Assembly: GCF_015351395.1 (NCBI RefSeq)
Contig: NZ_JADKPV010000001.1
Span: 310,001-374,000, forward strand
Length of the DNA stretch: 64,000 nt
Origin: Savagea serpentis
GTDB taxonomy: Bacteria > Bacillota > Bacilli > Bacillales_A > Planococcaceae
Direction of reading: 5' to 3'
The translations under genes were made by a program, and so were the position numbers. The notes below the pieces were generated by a model. The model searched no databases. It worked only from the letters and a program-made list of their open reading frames with translations, and was not told the DNA's origin. Of the stretch, positions 55,662-64,000 are shown piece after piece; the first letter of the stretch is position 1, and every line of letters starts with the position of its first letter.

Positions 55662-56426
55662 ATGCAACGCGGAAAAGGTATGAAATTCGTTGGAGATTCT
55701 CGTATTAAAGCAGAAGGCCGTATGGTCAACATGCCGAAAGATTACTCGGAATATCCAGGAAAAACGGAAGCGTTCTGGCCAAACTTCTTACTTAAAGAAT
55801 GGATGGTTGGAGCTGTATTCCTCATCGGTTATTTAATCCTTACAGTTGCACATCCGTCACCACTTGAGCGTCAAGCGGACCCGACGGATACAGCATATAT
55901 CCCTGTTCCAGACTGGTATTTCTTATTTATGTATCAATTGCTTAAATATGAATTTGCTTCAGGTCCATGGAACGTAGTAGGGGCTATCATCATGCCAGGA
56001 CTTGCGATTGGAGCACTCATGCTCGTACCATTTATGGATACGACAAAAGAGCGTCGTCCATCAAAACGTCCATTACCAACGGCATTTATGTTACTCGCAT
56101 TCGCTTCAATCTTCTATTTAACATGGGAGTCAGTTGTTAACCACGACTGGGAAGCGGCAGCACGTCAAGGAGCAATCGTTGAAGAAGTTGAATTCGACGA
56201 AAACTCTGAAGGTTACCAAATTTACGCTGGTGCGTCATGTATCGGCTGTCACGGTGACTCATTCCAAGGTGGTTTAGGAGATCCGCTCGTCAATAACGGT
56301 CTTACAGTTGACGAGATTAAAGATATCGTCATTAACGGACGTGGTGACATGTCACCTGGATTATTCGATGGTTCAGACGAAGAACTTGAAGTTTTAGCTG
56401 AATTTATCGAAAGCTTAAATCAATAA
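55662..56426 (+). CDS. qcrC: Menaquinol:cytochrome c reductase cytochrome b/c subunit
   Basis: 254 residues, a fusion typical of Bacillus: N-terminal subunit-IV-like part with three helices (about 47-72, 108-132, 143-163) and a C-terminal cytochrome c domain with CIGCH (Cys193, Cys196, His197). The PDWYFLFMYQLLKYE motif marks the quinol site region. The haem is attached by ResABC-encoded machinery. Strong RBS AAGGAGGGGA. Confidence 0.95.
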   Translation: MQRGKGMKFVGDSRIKAEGRMVNMPKDYSEYPGKTEAFWPNFLLKEWMVGAVFLIGYLILTVAHPSPLERQADPTDTAYIPVPDWYFLFMYQLLKYEFASGPWNVVGAIIMPGLAIGALMLVPFMDTTKERRPSKRPLPTAFMLLAFASIFYLTWESVVNHDWEAAARQGAIVEEVEFDENSEGYQIYAGASCIGCHGDSFQGGLGDPLVNNGLTVDEIKDIVINGRGDMSPGLFDGSDEELEVLAEFIESLNQ

Positions 56427-56430
56427 TTTC

Positions 56431-56463
56431 AAAAAGATGCTAGGGTTCTAGCATCTTTTTTTG
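56431..56463 (+). terminator. Terminator of the qcr operon
   Basis: Thirteen-base perfect stem AAAAAGATGCTAG / CTAGCATCTTTTT (56431-56443 and 56448-56460) with a GGTT loop. Confidence 0.92.
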
Positions 56464-56477
56464 TTTAAGGAGAACGA

Positions 56478-57107
56478 ATGATGACAGTTATTCAATGGAT
56501 TCGCCTCGTTTTATTTTCACGTCCTTTTCTACATGTCTTATTGTATATAAATTTATTTGGAACAATTTATGGATACATTTGGTATATGCCGCAATTGGAA
56601 AAGACGGAACCTCTTTTCTGGTTATTCGTCCCAGATAGTCCGACTGCCAGTTTATTTTTTACGATTGCGATTCTTGGATGGATTTTGCGCAAGCCTTTTA
56701 AATTAATGGAAGCGCTCGCAGTGGTCACTTTGTTTAAGTACGGTGTGTGGGCAGTCGTGATGAACTTGCTCACGTATTGGGAGACGGGTTATTTACATTG
56801 GACTGGTTGGATGCTTGTTGCTTCACACGGCGCGATGGCGATTCAAGCCCTCCTTTATGCACGCAACTATTCATACGGCATCACTCATATCATTATTGCA
56901 GCGATTTGGACATTGCATAATGATGTGATTGATTATGTTTTCGGCCAAATGCCTGTTTATTACGACATTATGAAATATAGTTCGCAAATTGGTTATTTCA
57001 CATTTTGGTTATCCATTGTATCGATTGCGATTGCCTTCATCATTTGGCATAAAAATGGCGAGCATAAAACAGCTGAAAAAGTTGCGAATTCAACGGTCAC
57101 AAGATAA
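56478..57107 (+). CDS. ypjA: DUF1405 membrane protein YpjA
   Basis: 209 residues with six to seven membrane segments; the stretch GYIWYMPQLEKTEPLFWLFVPDSP (after the first helix) is typical of DUF1405. Function unknown. AAGGAGA lies upstream of ATG 56478. Follows qcrC, as in B. subtilis; ypjB, which normally comes next, is absent. Confidence 0.82.
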   Translation: MMTVIQWIRLVLFSRPFLHVLLYINLFGTIYGYIWYMPQLEKTEPLFWLFVPDSPTASLFFTIAILGWILRKPFKLMEALAVVTLFKYGVWAVVMNLLTYWETGYLHWTGWMLVASHGAMAIQALLYARNYSYGITHIIIAAIWTLHNDVIDYVFGQMPVYYDIMKYSSQIGYFTFWLSIVSIAIAFIIWHKNGEHKTAEKVANSTVTR

Positions 57108-57142
57108 AATAATAATATAGAAGAATAGGAGGTACACGCCTT

Positions 57143-57811
57143 ATGTTTTGGATTTACTTTATCGCCATATTAGCGTTGCCGATTTATGCTCAAATGAAAG
57201 TGAAATCAACGTACAATAAATATTCAAAAGTACGTTCAACTTCAGGTATGACCGGAGCGCAAGTGGCAAGACGAATTTTAGATGAAAACGGATTGTACAA
57301 TGTGAAAGTTGTGCGACATGAAGGTTTTTTATCAGACCATTACAATCCGATGACGAAAGTGGTTGCACTTTCACCACAAAACTACGATGAACCATCTGTC
57401 GCAGGTACTGCAGTAGCGGCACACGAAGTAGGACATGCGATTCAAGATGCGGAAGCATATAAGTTTTTAGTATTCCGTCATAAAATGGTGCCAGCTGTTA
57501 ATTTAACGAGCAATGCATCATGGATTTTCATTATGATGGGATTATTCTTCTCAAGCATGAATTCTTTACTATGGGTAGGAATTGTTATGATGAGTATCGG
57601 AGTAATTTTCCAGCTCATCACCTTACCGGTGGAGTTCGACGCTTCGAATCGAGCGATGGATCAAGTCGTTCAGCTTGGTATTATCGGGCAAGAAGAAGAG
57701 CCCCATGCGAAAAAAGTGTTAAGTGCAGCGGCAATGACATATGTTGCAGCAGCAGCAGTTGCTGTATTAGAACTAGCTCGTCTCGTTTTAATCGCAACAA
57801 ATCGAGACTAA
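57143..57811 (+). CDS. yugP: Zinc metallopeptidase, YugP family
   Basis: 222 residues. N-terminal membrane helix (2-18), a catalytic domain with His94-Glu95-x-x-His98 (AAHEVGHAIQ), and further hydrophobic segments near 115-170 and 200-218. The later VEFDASNRAMD provides the likely third ligand region. A membrane-bound protease of unknown substrate. Not at this position in B. subtilis, so locally inserted in place of ypjB/ypjC. RBS AGGAGG. Confidence 0.83.
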   Translation: MFWIYFIAILALPIYAQMKVKSTYNKYSKVRSTSGMTGAQVARRILDENGLYNVKVVRHEGFLSDHYNPMTKVVALSPQNYDEPSVAGTAVAAHEVGHAIQDAEAYKFLVFRHKMVPAVNLTSNASWIFIMMGLFFSSMNSLLWVGIVMMSIGVIFQLITLPVEFDASNRAMDQVVQLGIIGQEEEPHAKKVLSAAAMTYVAAAAVAVLELARLVLIATNRD

Positions 57812-57819
57812 CAATTGGG

Positions 57820-57848
57820 AGTCCGTCCGAAATGGGCGGACTTTTTTT
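57820..57848 (+). terminator. Terminator after yugP
   Basis: Nine-pair stem AGTCCGTCC / GGGCGGACT (57820-57828 and 57834-57842) and a seven-T run. It ends only about 15 bases before ypjD, so that operon may rely on read-through. Confidence 0.85.
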
Positions 57849-57864
57849 CTAAGGAGGAATGACT

Positions 57865-58197
57865 GTGACACGGACGATGGAAGAAATGCAAGATGCCGTA
57901 GATGTTTATATTTCACAATTTGAAGAAGGGTATTTTCCACCGATGGAATTACTTGCGCGTTTGCAAGAAGAGCTCGGTGAATTAGCTCGCGAAATTCAAC
58001 ATATGTATGGCACAAAAAAGAAAAAAGATACCGAGGCGATTCGCTCATTAGAAGAAGAAATCGGTGACTTATTATTCGTTATTATTTGTTTAGCCAATCG
58101 CGAACAAATTAATTTAGATATGGCGCTAGGACGCGTCATGAATAAATTTGCAACACGCGATGCGGACCGTTGGACGAAAAAGGGGGATGTCAAATGA
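57865..58197 (+). CDS. ypjD: MazG-type nucleotide pyrophosphohydrolase YpjD
   Basis: 110 residues, single MazG domain. Metal-binding glutamates are visible in RLQEELGELARE and SLEEEIGDLLFV, and RDADRWT closes the fold. Hydrolyses nucleoside triphosphates, exact target unknown. GTG 57865 is preferred because AAGGAGG stands seven to eight bases upstream; the ATG at 57859 would abut it. Overlaps dapB by four bases. Confidence 0.87.
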   Translation: MTRTMEEMQDAVDVYISQFEEGYFPPMELLARLQEELGELAREIQHMYGTKKKKDTEAIRSLEEEIGDLLFVIICLANREQINLDMALGRVMNKFATRDADRWTKKGDVK

Positions 58198-58994
58198 TTA
58201 AAGTAGTGATTGCAGGAATTCGGGGAAGAATGGGAAAGACAGCATTTGAAGCCATTCAAGCGACAGAAGGAATGGAAGTAGTCGCAGCATATGATTACAA
58301 ACATGAAGGCAAACAATTTGATGGAGCAGATGTTGTAGAAACAGGAGGTATACCATTCTATTCGTCGATGGATCAACTCGTACAAGAAACGACACCGGAT
58401 GTCTTTTTTGATGTGACTCGACCGAATGTTGTGTTTGAAAATGTGATGGAAGCGCTAAAACATCAATTACATATCGTCGTAGGGACGAGTGGTTTAACGG
58501 AAGCGTCACTCGATCAAATTCGAGCACAAGCCGAACAATATAATAAAAATGTCATCATCGCACCGAACTTCTCAATTGGCGCGGTATTGATGATGAAGTT
58601 TTCACAAATGGCTGCGAAGTTTATGCCAGATATTGAAATTATCGAAATGCACCACAATCAAAAAGTCGATGCACCAAGCGGAACGGCAACGAAGACCGCG
58701 CAGTTAATTCAAGAAGTGCGTGAACCACATACACAAGGGGCTCTTGGCGAAGTGGAAGATTTAAAAGGAGCGCGCGGTGCAGATATCGAAGGAATGAAAA
58801 TCCATAGTGTCCGCCTGCACGGTTTGCTTGCGCATCAGCAAGTGTTATTCGGTAGCGCGGGCGAATTGTTGACGATTCGTCATGACTCATTCGACCGAGA
58901 GAGTTTCAAGCAAGGCATCGTACTATCGGTCGAACGCGTATTAGAGGTAGATCAATTCGTTTACGGGTTGGAGCAAATTTTGTTACAAGATTAA
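58194..58994 (+). CDS. dapB: 4-hydroxy-tetrahydrodipicolinate reductase
   Basis: 266 residues. NAD(P)H motif IAGIRGRMGKTA at the start and the catalytic EMHHNQKVDAPSGTA (about 154-168). Diaminopimelate/lysine pathway, upstream of LysA in this window. ATG 58194 overlaps the ypjD stop. bshA begins 16 bases after it; mgsA and bshB1, which separate them in B. subtilis, are missing. Confidence 0.95.
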   Translation: MIKVVIAGIRGRMGKTAFEAIQATEGMEVVAAYDYKHEGKQFDGADVVETGGIPFYSSMDQLVQETTPDVFFDVTRPNVVFENVMEALKHQLHIVVGTSGLTEASLDQIRAQAEQYNKNVIIAPNFSIGAVLMMKFSQMAAKFMPDIEIIEMHHNQKVDAPSGTATKTAQLIQEVREPHTQGALGEVEDLKGARGADIEGMKIHSVRLHGLLAHQQVLFGSAGELLTIRHDSFDRESFKQGIVLSVERVLEVDQFVYGLEQILLQD

Positions 58995-59010
58995 ACTGAG
59001 GTGAAGTGAG

Positions 59011-60147
59011 ATGAAACGATTGAACGTAGGAGTGATTTGTTATCCTACTGTAGGAGGTTCAGGCGTAGTCGCGACTGAATTAGGAAAGAAAATGGCGAGT
59101 CGCGGACATACGATGCACTTCATCGCATCCGAACAACCATTTCGATTAACGGAGTTGACGGAGCAATTGCAATTTCACCCAGTGAAAATTGAAGATTATG
59201 CAGTATTTCAATATCCTCCTTACGATATTGCATTAGCGAATAAAATATCACAAGTAATCGTACAGGAGAAGCTAGATTTATTACATGTGCATTATGCGAT
59301 GCCCCACGCAATTGCCGCAGCGCTCGGTCGTGATATGGCAAAAAGTGATATCCCAATCATTACGACATTGCACGGAACAGATGTGACAATTTTAGGTGCG
59401 AAAGAGAGCTTAAAAGATACTGTTCGCTACGGAATTGAACGTTCTACGATCACGACGGCTGTATCGGATGGTTTAAAAGAAGAGACATATGAGCTCATTC
59501 AGCCAGATGCTTCAATTGAAACGATTTATAATTTTATCGACGAGTCTATCTACTATGTCAATCGTAAAAGACGTCCGAATATCCGTAAGGAATTTAATAT
59601 TCCCCCCGAGCAACCTGTCTACATTCATATTTCTAATTTTCGTGAAGTGAAGCGAATTGATTATATTGTAGATAGTTTCGCATGTATTTTAAAACAGAAG
59701 AACGCCCATTTATTACTCGTCGGTGATGGACCAGAACGAAAAGCGATGGAGCATTATGTGGAAAAATTACAAATTACTTCTTCAGTAACATTTACAGGAA
59801 AGCGGCAAGATACGAATGATTTATTAAATGCGTCTGATGTTATGTTGCATTTATCAAACAAAGAAGCGTTCGGGCTCGTTATTTTAGAGGCGTTTGCTTG
59901 TGGCTTACCCGTCGTTGCGACGAATATTGGAGGGATTCCGGAAGTTGTCATGGATGGAAAAAATGGCTACCTCGTTGAACTCGATGAACCGGAACGAGTC
60001 GCTCAATATGCTTTACAGTTATTAGAGCCTACTCAATATGAGCAATTTTCACAAGAAGCTTTGGACACAGCACGGACGAAATTTAACTGTGAACATATTG
60101 TCGATCAATACGAAGCGTTGTATGAGAAGGTGACAAAGCATGTTTAA
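59011..60147 (+). CDS. bshA: N-acetylglucosaminyl-L-malate synthase BshA
   Basis: 378 residues, GT4 glycosyltransferase. Begins VGVICYPTVGGSGVVATELG, with HVHYAMPHA, TTLHGTDVTILG and the C-terminal EAFGLVILEAFACGLPVVATN donor site. First step of bacillithiol synthesis (UDP-GlcNAc plus malate). Pairs functionally with YpdA. GAGGTGAAG upstream. Overlaps cca by eight bases. Confidence 0.94.
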   Translation: MKRLNVGVICYPTVGGSGVVATELGKKMASRGHTMHFIASEQPFRLTELTEQLQFHPVKIEDYAVFQYPPYDIALANKISQVIVQEKLDLLHVHYAMPHAIAAALGRDMAKSDIPIITTLHGTDVTILGAKESLKDTVRYGIERSTITTAVSDGLKEETYELIQPDASIETIYNFIDESIYYVNRKRRPNIRKEFNIPPEQPVYIHISNFREVKRIDYIVDSFACILKQKNAHLLLVGDGPERKAMEHYVEKLQITSSVTFTGKRQDTNDLLNASDVMLHLSNKEAFGLVILEAFACGLPVVATNIGGIPEVVMDGKNGYLVELDEPERVAQYALQLLEPTQYEQFSQEALDTARTKFNCEHIVDQYEALYEKVTKHV

Positions 60148-61306
60148 ATGGGAGACAGAAGGTAGCCGTTTTGTCATGGAACGATTGCTTGAAGCTGGAC
60201 ATGAAGCGGTATACGTTGGTGGGGCTGTACGTGACATTGCGCTTGGCTTGACACCGAAAGATATCGATATCGCTACGGCTGCTACACCGGAAGAGATTGA
60301 GGCTTTATTTCGTCGTACAATCGATGTCGGTAAAGAACATGGGACAATCATCGTGTTAGTGGGAGAAGAACAGTTAGAAGTGACGACATACCGTTCTGAA
60401 TCGACGTATTCAGATTATCGTCGCCCAGATAAAGTCACCTTTGTACGTTCTTTACATGAAGATTTGAAGCGTCGTGATTTTACGATGAATGCGATGGCAA
60501 TCAATCATGAAGGGCGATGGATCGATCCATTTAATGGGTTGTTTCATATTGAAAAGCGAACGATTCAGGCAGTCGGACAGGCAGATGAACGTTTTGAAGA
60601 AGATGCTTTGCGCATCATTCGAGCTGTCCGCTTCGTCAGTACATTAGGCTTTACGATTGAAAGTGAGACGCAACGAGCGATGAAAAAGCATGCATCGCTC
60701 CTTTCTCATCTCGCCGTAGAGCGTATTAAACAAGAGTTCGATAAAATGTTTCGAGGGGATTATCTCGTTCAGGCGCTTCGGATTTTATATGAGACAGGTT
60801 TGCATCATTATTTACCTGAAACAAAAGAAGAGATTACTTTAGAGTCATTTGAATACGTCGAACAACCGATTGAAGGTTGGGTTCTTTGGGCGCAATGTCA
60901 TCAGTTAGCAAGCACAGAATTAGCACGTGCCTATAAACTTTCCAAAAAAGAACGGGAAGCGATTGCTCGCTATTTAACATTGTTACAAGAGCAAGAATGG
61001 ACTCCGTGGATTGTTTACTGTTATTCATTGGATGAATTGTTATTCGTTCGCCGTGTAAATGCACGTTGTGAAACTGAAAGTGAATTGCGACAAATGAAAG
61101 AGCGATTGCCTATCCAATCGAAACGTGATCTTGCTTTTGATGGAAGAGATGTGAAGCAATATTATCCTAATTGTCGCGGTAAAAATATTGGACAACTTCT
61201 TGAAGAGATTGAACGAGCTGTCGTTTTACAAAAAGTCTCCAATGACACGGAAGAAATTATAGAGTGGGTGAATGAACATGTCTACGAAAGACTATGTATT
61301 AAATAA
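60140..61306 (+). CDS. cca: CCA-adding enzyme (tRNA nucleotidyltransferase)
   Basis: 388 residues. Class II nucleotidyltransferase: GGAVRDIALG and DIDIATAA with the metal aspartates, RRDFTMNAMA, and RIIRAVRFVSTLGF. Builds or repairs the CCA end of tRNAs. Starts inside bshA's end and its own end contains the birA start, so the three are tightly linked. Confidence 0.94.
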   Translation: MFKWETEGSRFVMERLLEAGHEAVYVGGAVRDIALGLTPKDIDIATAATPEEIEALFRRTIDVGKEHGTIIVLVGEEQLEVTTYRSESTYSDYRRPDKVTFVRSLHEDLKRRDFTMNAMAINHEGRWIDPFNGLFHIEKRTIQAVGQADERFEEDALRIIRAVRFVSTLGFTIESETQRAMKKHASLLSHLAVERIKQEFDKMFRGDYLVQALRILYETGLHHYLPETKEEITLESFEYVEQPIEGWVLWAQCHQLASTELARAYKLSKKEREAIARYLTLLQEQEWTPWIVYCYSLDELLFVRRVNARCETESELRQMKERLPIQSKRDLAFDGRDVKQYYPNCRGKNIGQLLEEIERAVVLQKVSNDTEEIIEWVNEHVYERLCIK

Positions 61307-62252
61307 ACTGCTAGGCGCAAACGGTAAAGCGATTTCTGGTCAAGATATTGCTGATGAATTAGAAGTGAGTCGCACGGCCATTTGGAAATGTGTCAAAGAA
61401 CTCGAGGAAGAAGGATATTCCATCGAGTCAATCCGCAAAAAAGGATATGTTTTACATGATAGCCCTGATGTTTTACACGAAGCGCATATTACCCCGTATT
61501 TAAAAACGGAACAATACGGCCGAAATTTAATTATTTTAGATGAGGTCGAGTCGACACAAAAAATTGCTCATGATGAGGCGCAACAAGAAGTTCCGAATGG
61601 CACGCTCGTCATCGCAGATAGTCAAACAGGAGGGCGCGGTCGCTTAGCGCGCACGTGGTACTCTGCACATGGAAAAGGGATTTGGATGAGTTTGATCGCG
61701 CGCCCTCATTTATCAATTGAACAAGCTCCTCAACTTACCTTAGTGACGGCTGTAGCGATCATTCAGACATTAAAAGAAGTAACTGGATTAGAAGCACAAA
61801 TTAAATGGCCGAACGATATTTTATTAAATGGCAAAAAAATCACAGGTATTTTAACGGAATTGCAAGCGGATCCGGATCGCATTCAAGCGGTCATCATCGG
61901 AATCGGGATGAACGTCAATCAGCAAATCACTGATTTCGAAGACGAAATTACATCGATTGCGACTTCTTTACGTATTGAATCAGGTAATAAATGGGAGCGC
62001 ACAGAAATTATTGGTGAACTCATGAACCAACTAGAAAAATATGTTCATATGTATGAAGCACATGGCTTTTCTCCGATTAAAATGCTATGGGAAAGCTATT
62101 CTGTCACAATCGGAAAGCAGTTAACTGCGCGTATGGTGAACGAAACATTGCGTGGGGAAGCGGTGGGTATTAGCGAAAATGGCTTATTGCAATTGAAGCT
62201 TCGAGATGGTTCAATTCGCTCGATTTATTCTGCAGATATTGAATTTGATTAA
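61278..62252 (+). CDS. birA: Bifunctional biotin-protein ligase / biotin operon repressor
   Basis: 324 residues. N-terminal winged helix (about 5-60, GQDIADELEVSRTAIWKCVKELEEEGY), catalytic domain with the biotin loop GGRGRLARTW and KWPNDILL, and a C-terminal SH3-like domain. Attaches biotin to acetyl-CoA carboxylase and can repress biotin genes. ATG 61278 fits the GGTGA signal; ATG 61272 is also in frame. The pan genes that normally follow are absent. Confidence 0.93.
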   Translation: MSTKDYVLNKLLGANGKAISGQDIADELEVSRTAIWKCVKELEEEGYSIESIRKKGYVLHDSPDVLHEAHITPYLKTEQYGRNLIILDEVESTQKIAHDEAQQEVPNGTLVIADSQTGGRGRLARTWYSAHGKGIWMSLIARPHLSIEQAPQLTLVTAVAIIQTLKEVTGLEAQIKWPNDILLNGKKITGILTELQADPDRIQAVIIGIGMNVNQQITDFEDEITSIATSLRIESGNKWERTEIIGELMNQLEKYVHMYEAHGFSPIKMLWESYSVTIGKQLTARMVNETLRGEAVGISENGLLQLKLRDGSIRSIYSADIEFD

Positions 62253-62257
62253 AAGCA

Positions 62258-62286
62258 TTGACGTAAGGTCATATAGGTGGTAATAT
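62258..62286 (+). promoter_or_regulatory. Promoter of rplU-ysxB-rpmA
   Basis: TTGACG (62258-62263), 17-base spacer, TAATAT (62281-62286) preceded by TGg; a strong match. It starts six bases after the birA stop and gives a leader of about 105 bases. Confidence 0.8.
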
Positions 62287-62292
62287 CTTTAT

Positions 62293-62385
62293 GTTACTGT
62301 TTGTAGCACCCGTGCTACAACCGCACTTCATTAGGTTTGAAGAAGTGTCGAAAGAACACCTAATAAGGCGAGTCTGAGTATAAGA
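62293..62385 (+). promoter_or_regulatory. Ribosomal protein L21 leader RNA
   Basis: Structured leader between promoter and rplU. Hairpin 1: TTGTAGCAC / GTGCTACAA (62301-62309 and 62312-62320). Hairpin 2: CACTTC / GAAGTG (62324-62329 and 62342-62347), whose loop ATTAGGT (62330-62336) is perfectly complementary to ACCTAAT (62358-62364), allowing a pseudoknot. Bacilli carry an L21 leader (Rfam family of that name) here, thought to allow autoregulation. Confidence 0.75.
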
Positions 62386-62397
62386 GGAGGTGCAATT

Positions 62398-62706
62398 ATG
62401 TACGCAATCATTGAAACTGGTGGAAAACAAGTTAAAGTAGAACAAGGTCAAGAAGTTTACATCGAGAAATTAAACGGTGAAGCTGATGAAACGATCACGT
62501 TTGACAAAGTATTATTCGTAGGTGGAGACAATGTTAAAGTTGGTGCTCCATACGTAGAAGGTGCTTCTGTTACAGCGAAAATCGTAAAACAAGGCCGCGC
62601 TAAAAAACTTACGGTTTACAAATATAAGCCGAAGAAAAACTACAGCCGTAAACAAGGTCACCGTCAACCATATACAAAAGTAGTTATCGAAGGAATTAAC
62701 GCATAA
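62398..62706 (+). CDS. rplU: 50S ribosomal protein L21
   Basis: 102 residues, full-length L21. [18 protein letters not shown] at the start and [21 protein letters not shown] at the 23S-binding C-terminus. AGAGGAGGTG precedes the ATG. First gene of the L21-Prp-L27 operon. Confidence 0.97.
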   Translation: MYAIIETGGKQVKVEQGQEVYIEKLNGEADETITFDKVLFVGGDNVKVGAPYVEGASVTAKIVKQGRAKKLTVYKYKPKKNYSRKQGHRQPYTKVVIEGINA

Positions 62707-63032
62707 TGATTTCTGTAATCATTGAGCGTGATGAATTTGATCGCATTACATCTTTTGAAATGAGTGGACATGCCGATTATGCTGAACATGGGAAAGACTT
62801 AGTTTGTGCAGGAGCTTCAGCTGTATCGTTCGGTGCAGTCAATGCGGTTTATGCGTTAACGAAAGTCGAACCAATTATCGAACAAGGTCGCGAGGGCGGA
62901 TACCTTAAAGTATCATTTCCGAAGACTGCTGAAGATGAGCGTGTTCAGACAATCATCGAAGCGATGATTATCGCTTTGCAAACCATTGAAACAGATTATC
63001 ACGAACATATAAAAATATCTCAAAGTAGGTAG
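62706..63032 (+). CDS. ysxB: Ribosomal-processing cysteine protease Prp
   Basis: 108 residues. Catalytic dyad His22 and Cys34 in SGHADYAEHGKDLVCAGASA. In Firmicutes Prp removes the N-terminal extension of L27; that extension is present in the next gene. ATG overlaps the rplU stop by one base; rpmA follows after 12 bases. Confidence 0.93.
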   Translation: MISVIIERDEFDRITSFEMSGHADYAEHGKDLVCAGASAVSFGAVNAVYALTKVEPIIEQGREGGYLKVSFPKTAEDERVQTIIEAMIIALQTIETDYHEHIKISQSR

Positions 63033-63335
<303 letters not shown>

Positions 63336-63337
63336 TG

Positions 63338-63368
63338 AAAGAGCTGCACATCGCAGCTCTTTTTTTCT
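63338..63368 (+). terminator. Terminator after rpmA
   Basis: Ten-base stem AAAGAGCTGC / GCAGCTCTTT (63338-63347 and 63353-63362), five-base loop, long T-run. Confidence 0.93.
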
Positions 63369-63389
63369 CGACAAAAATAGGTCATGTAG

Positions 63390-63398
63390 TGGTATACT
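63390..63398 (+). promoter_or_regulatory. Extended -10 promoter of obg
   Basis: TGg-TATACT (TATACT at 63393-63398), 55 bases before obg. TCGACA at 63368-63373 could be a -35 at a long 19-base spacing. A six-base hairpin TCCGTC / GACGGA (63416-63421 and 63429-63434) lies in the leader. Confidence 0.55.
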
Positions 63399-63452
63399 AT
63401 TGATTAGTAAATACATCCGTCTATTTGTGACGGACAGAAGGAGGCGAACGCA

Positions 63453-64000
63453 ATGTTTGTCGATCACGTTACCGTATTCGTTAAAGGTGGAGATGGTGGA
63501 GATGGAATGGTGGCATTCCGTCGAGAGAAGTACGTCCCATATGGAGGACCAGCAGGAGGCGACGGTGGCTTAGGAGCGAATGTCGTTTTCGAAGTGGACG
63601 AGGGGTTACGTACCTTGATGGATTTCCGTTATCAAAGACATTTTAAAGCGCCCCGTGGAGAACATGGAGGCAGTAAAAATAAACATGGAAGAGCCGGAGA
63701 AGATATGATCATCCCGGTACCTCCGGGAACAGTCGTTAAAAATGCAGAGACAGGCACAGTCATCGCGGACCTCGTGGAACATGGACAACGTGCTATTATT
63801 GCAAAAGGGGGGCGCGGAGGACGTGGGAATAGTCGTTTTGCAACCTCACAAAATACAGCACCTGAACTTTCTGAAAAAGGGGAACCGGGAGAAGAATTAA
63901 ATGTAACACTTGAATTAAAAGTGTTAGCAGACGTCGGTCTAGTTGGATTTCCAAGCGTAGGGAAATCCACATTGCTGTCCGTCGTATCACGTGCGAAACC
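63453..64000 (+). CDS. obg: GTPase Obg (CgtA), 3' end outside window
   Basis: First 182 residues. The glycine-rich OBG domain ([20 protein letters not shown], then [12 protein letters not shown] and GGRGGRGNS, about 1-157) is complete, and the P-loop [12 protein letters not shown] opens the GTPase domain at the right edge. Role in ribosome assembly and stress signalling. AGAAGGAGG upstream of ATG 63453. Between rpmA and obg B. subtilis has spo0B; here there is only a 117-base gap with a terminator and promoter. Confidence 0.95.
   Translation, partial: MFVDHVTVFVKGGDGGDGMVAFRREKYVPYGGPAGGDGGLGANVVFEVDEGLRTLMDFRYQRHFKAPRGEHGGSKNKHGRAGEDMIIPVPPGTVVKNAETGTVIADLVEHGQRAIIAKGGRGGRGNSRFATSQNTAPELSEKGEPGEELNVTLELKVLADVGLVGFPSVGKSTLLSVVSRAK

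Overview
The window is a stretch of core chromosome from a low-to-mid GC Gram-positive of the order Bacillales. The evidence is the gene order, which follows the Bacillus subtilis yqkD-to-birA block almost gene for gene, plus the Firmicutes-type genes it contains: bacillithiol synthesis and recycling (bshA, ypdA), menaquinone synthesis (hepS-menG-hepT), a b6c1-type menaquinol:cytochrome c reductase (qcrABC), ResABCDE, SigX and TRAP. I cannot name the genus. At every place where a spore former of this group carries sporulation genes (spoIIM, the dacF-spoIIA-spoVA group, dacB-spmA-spmB, sleB-ypeB, spoIVA, spo0B), the flanking genes are present but the sporulation genes are not. The lineage is therefore most likely non-sporulating. 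I saw no rRNA, tRNA, CRISPR array, prophage, insertion sequence or transposase.

Layout. 1-1725: two ABC-2-type membrane proteins, the first cut by the window edge. 1808-3280: yneF and the divergent yqkD/yqkE pair. 3500-6324: a three-gene ABC importer of the TrpXYZ type. 6423-8287: a YurR-like FAD oxidoreductase coupled to exonuclease III. 8328-13910: aldo/keto reductase, nudF, fur, xerD, deoB, pdp. 13987-18383: lysA, an unannotated 37-residue membrane protein, ribT, a DUF309 gene, scpA, scpB, rluB. 18463-26338: resABC, resDE, sigX and its anti-sigma factor. 26362-27294: an FMN riboswitch and the riboflavin importer ribU. 27396-33525: fer, ypbB, recQ, a LysM protein, a phosphoesterase, ypdA, prsW.

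33648-40765: c-di-GMP-binding PilZ protein, cmk, plsC, an S1-domain protein, der, gpsA, yphE, yphF and hbs. 40940-45560: folE, mtrB (TRAP), hepS, menG, hepT, ndk and cheR. 45727-51922: a compact aromatic operon aroF-aroB-aroH-hisC-tyrA-aroE without the trp genes. 51948-56426: ypiA, ypiB, ypiF and qcrABC. 56478-62252: ypjA, yugP, ypjD, dapB, bshA, cca and birA. 62258-64000: the L21-leader operon rplU-ysxB-rpmA, then the start of obg.

The genes cover respiration and its control (ResABCDE, QcrABC, menaquinone), aromatic and lysine biosynthesis, redox buffering by bacillithiol, chromosome maintenance (XerD, ScpAB, HBsu, RecQ), ribosome biogenesis (Der, Obg, RluB, L21/L27/Prp) and flavin uptake. 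Nothing here looks like a complete undescribed system. The observations most worth checking are RNA- or promoter-level: an inverted repeat that could hide the prsW ribosome binding site in read-through transcripts, a perfect seven-base pseudoknot in the rplU leader, three identical octamers around the qcr promoter, and the small membrane ORF coupled to lysA. Gene-content gaps (sporulation, trp, rib, bshB1/mgsA) are also informative.
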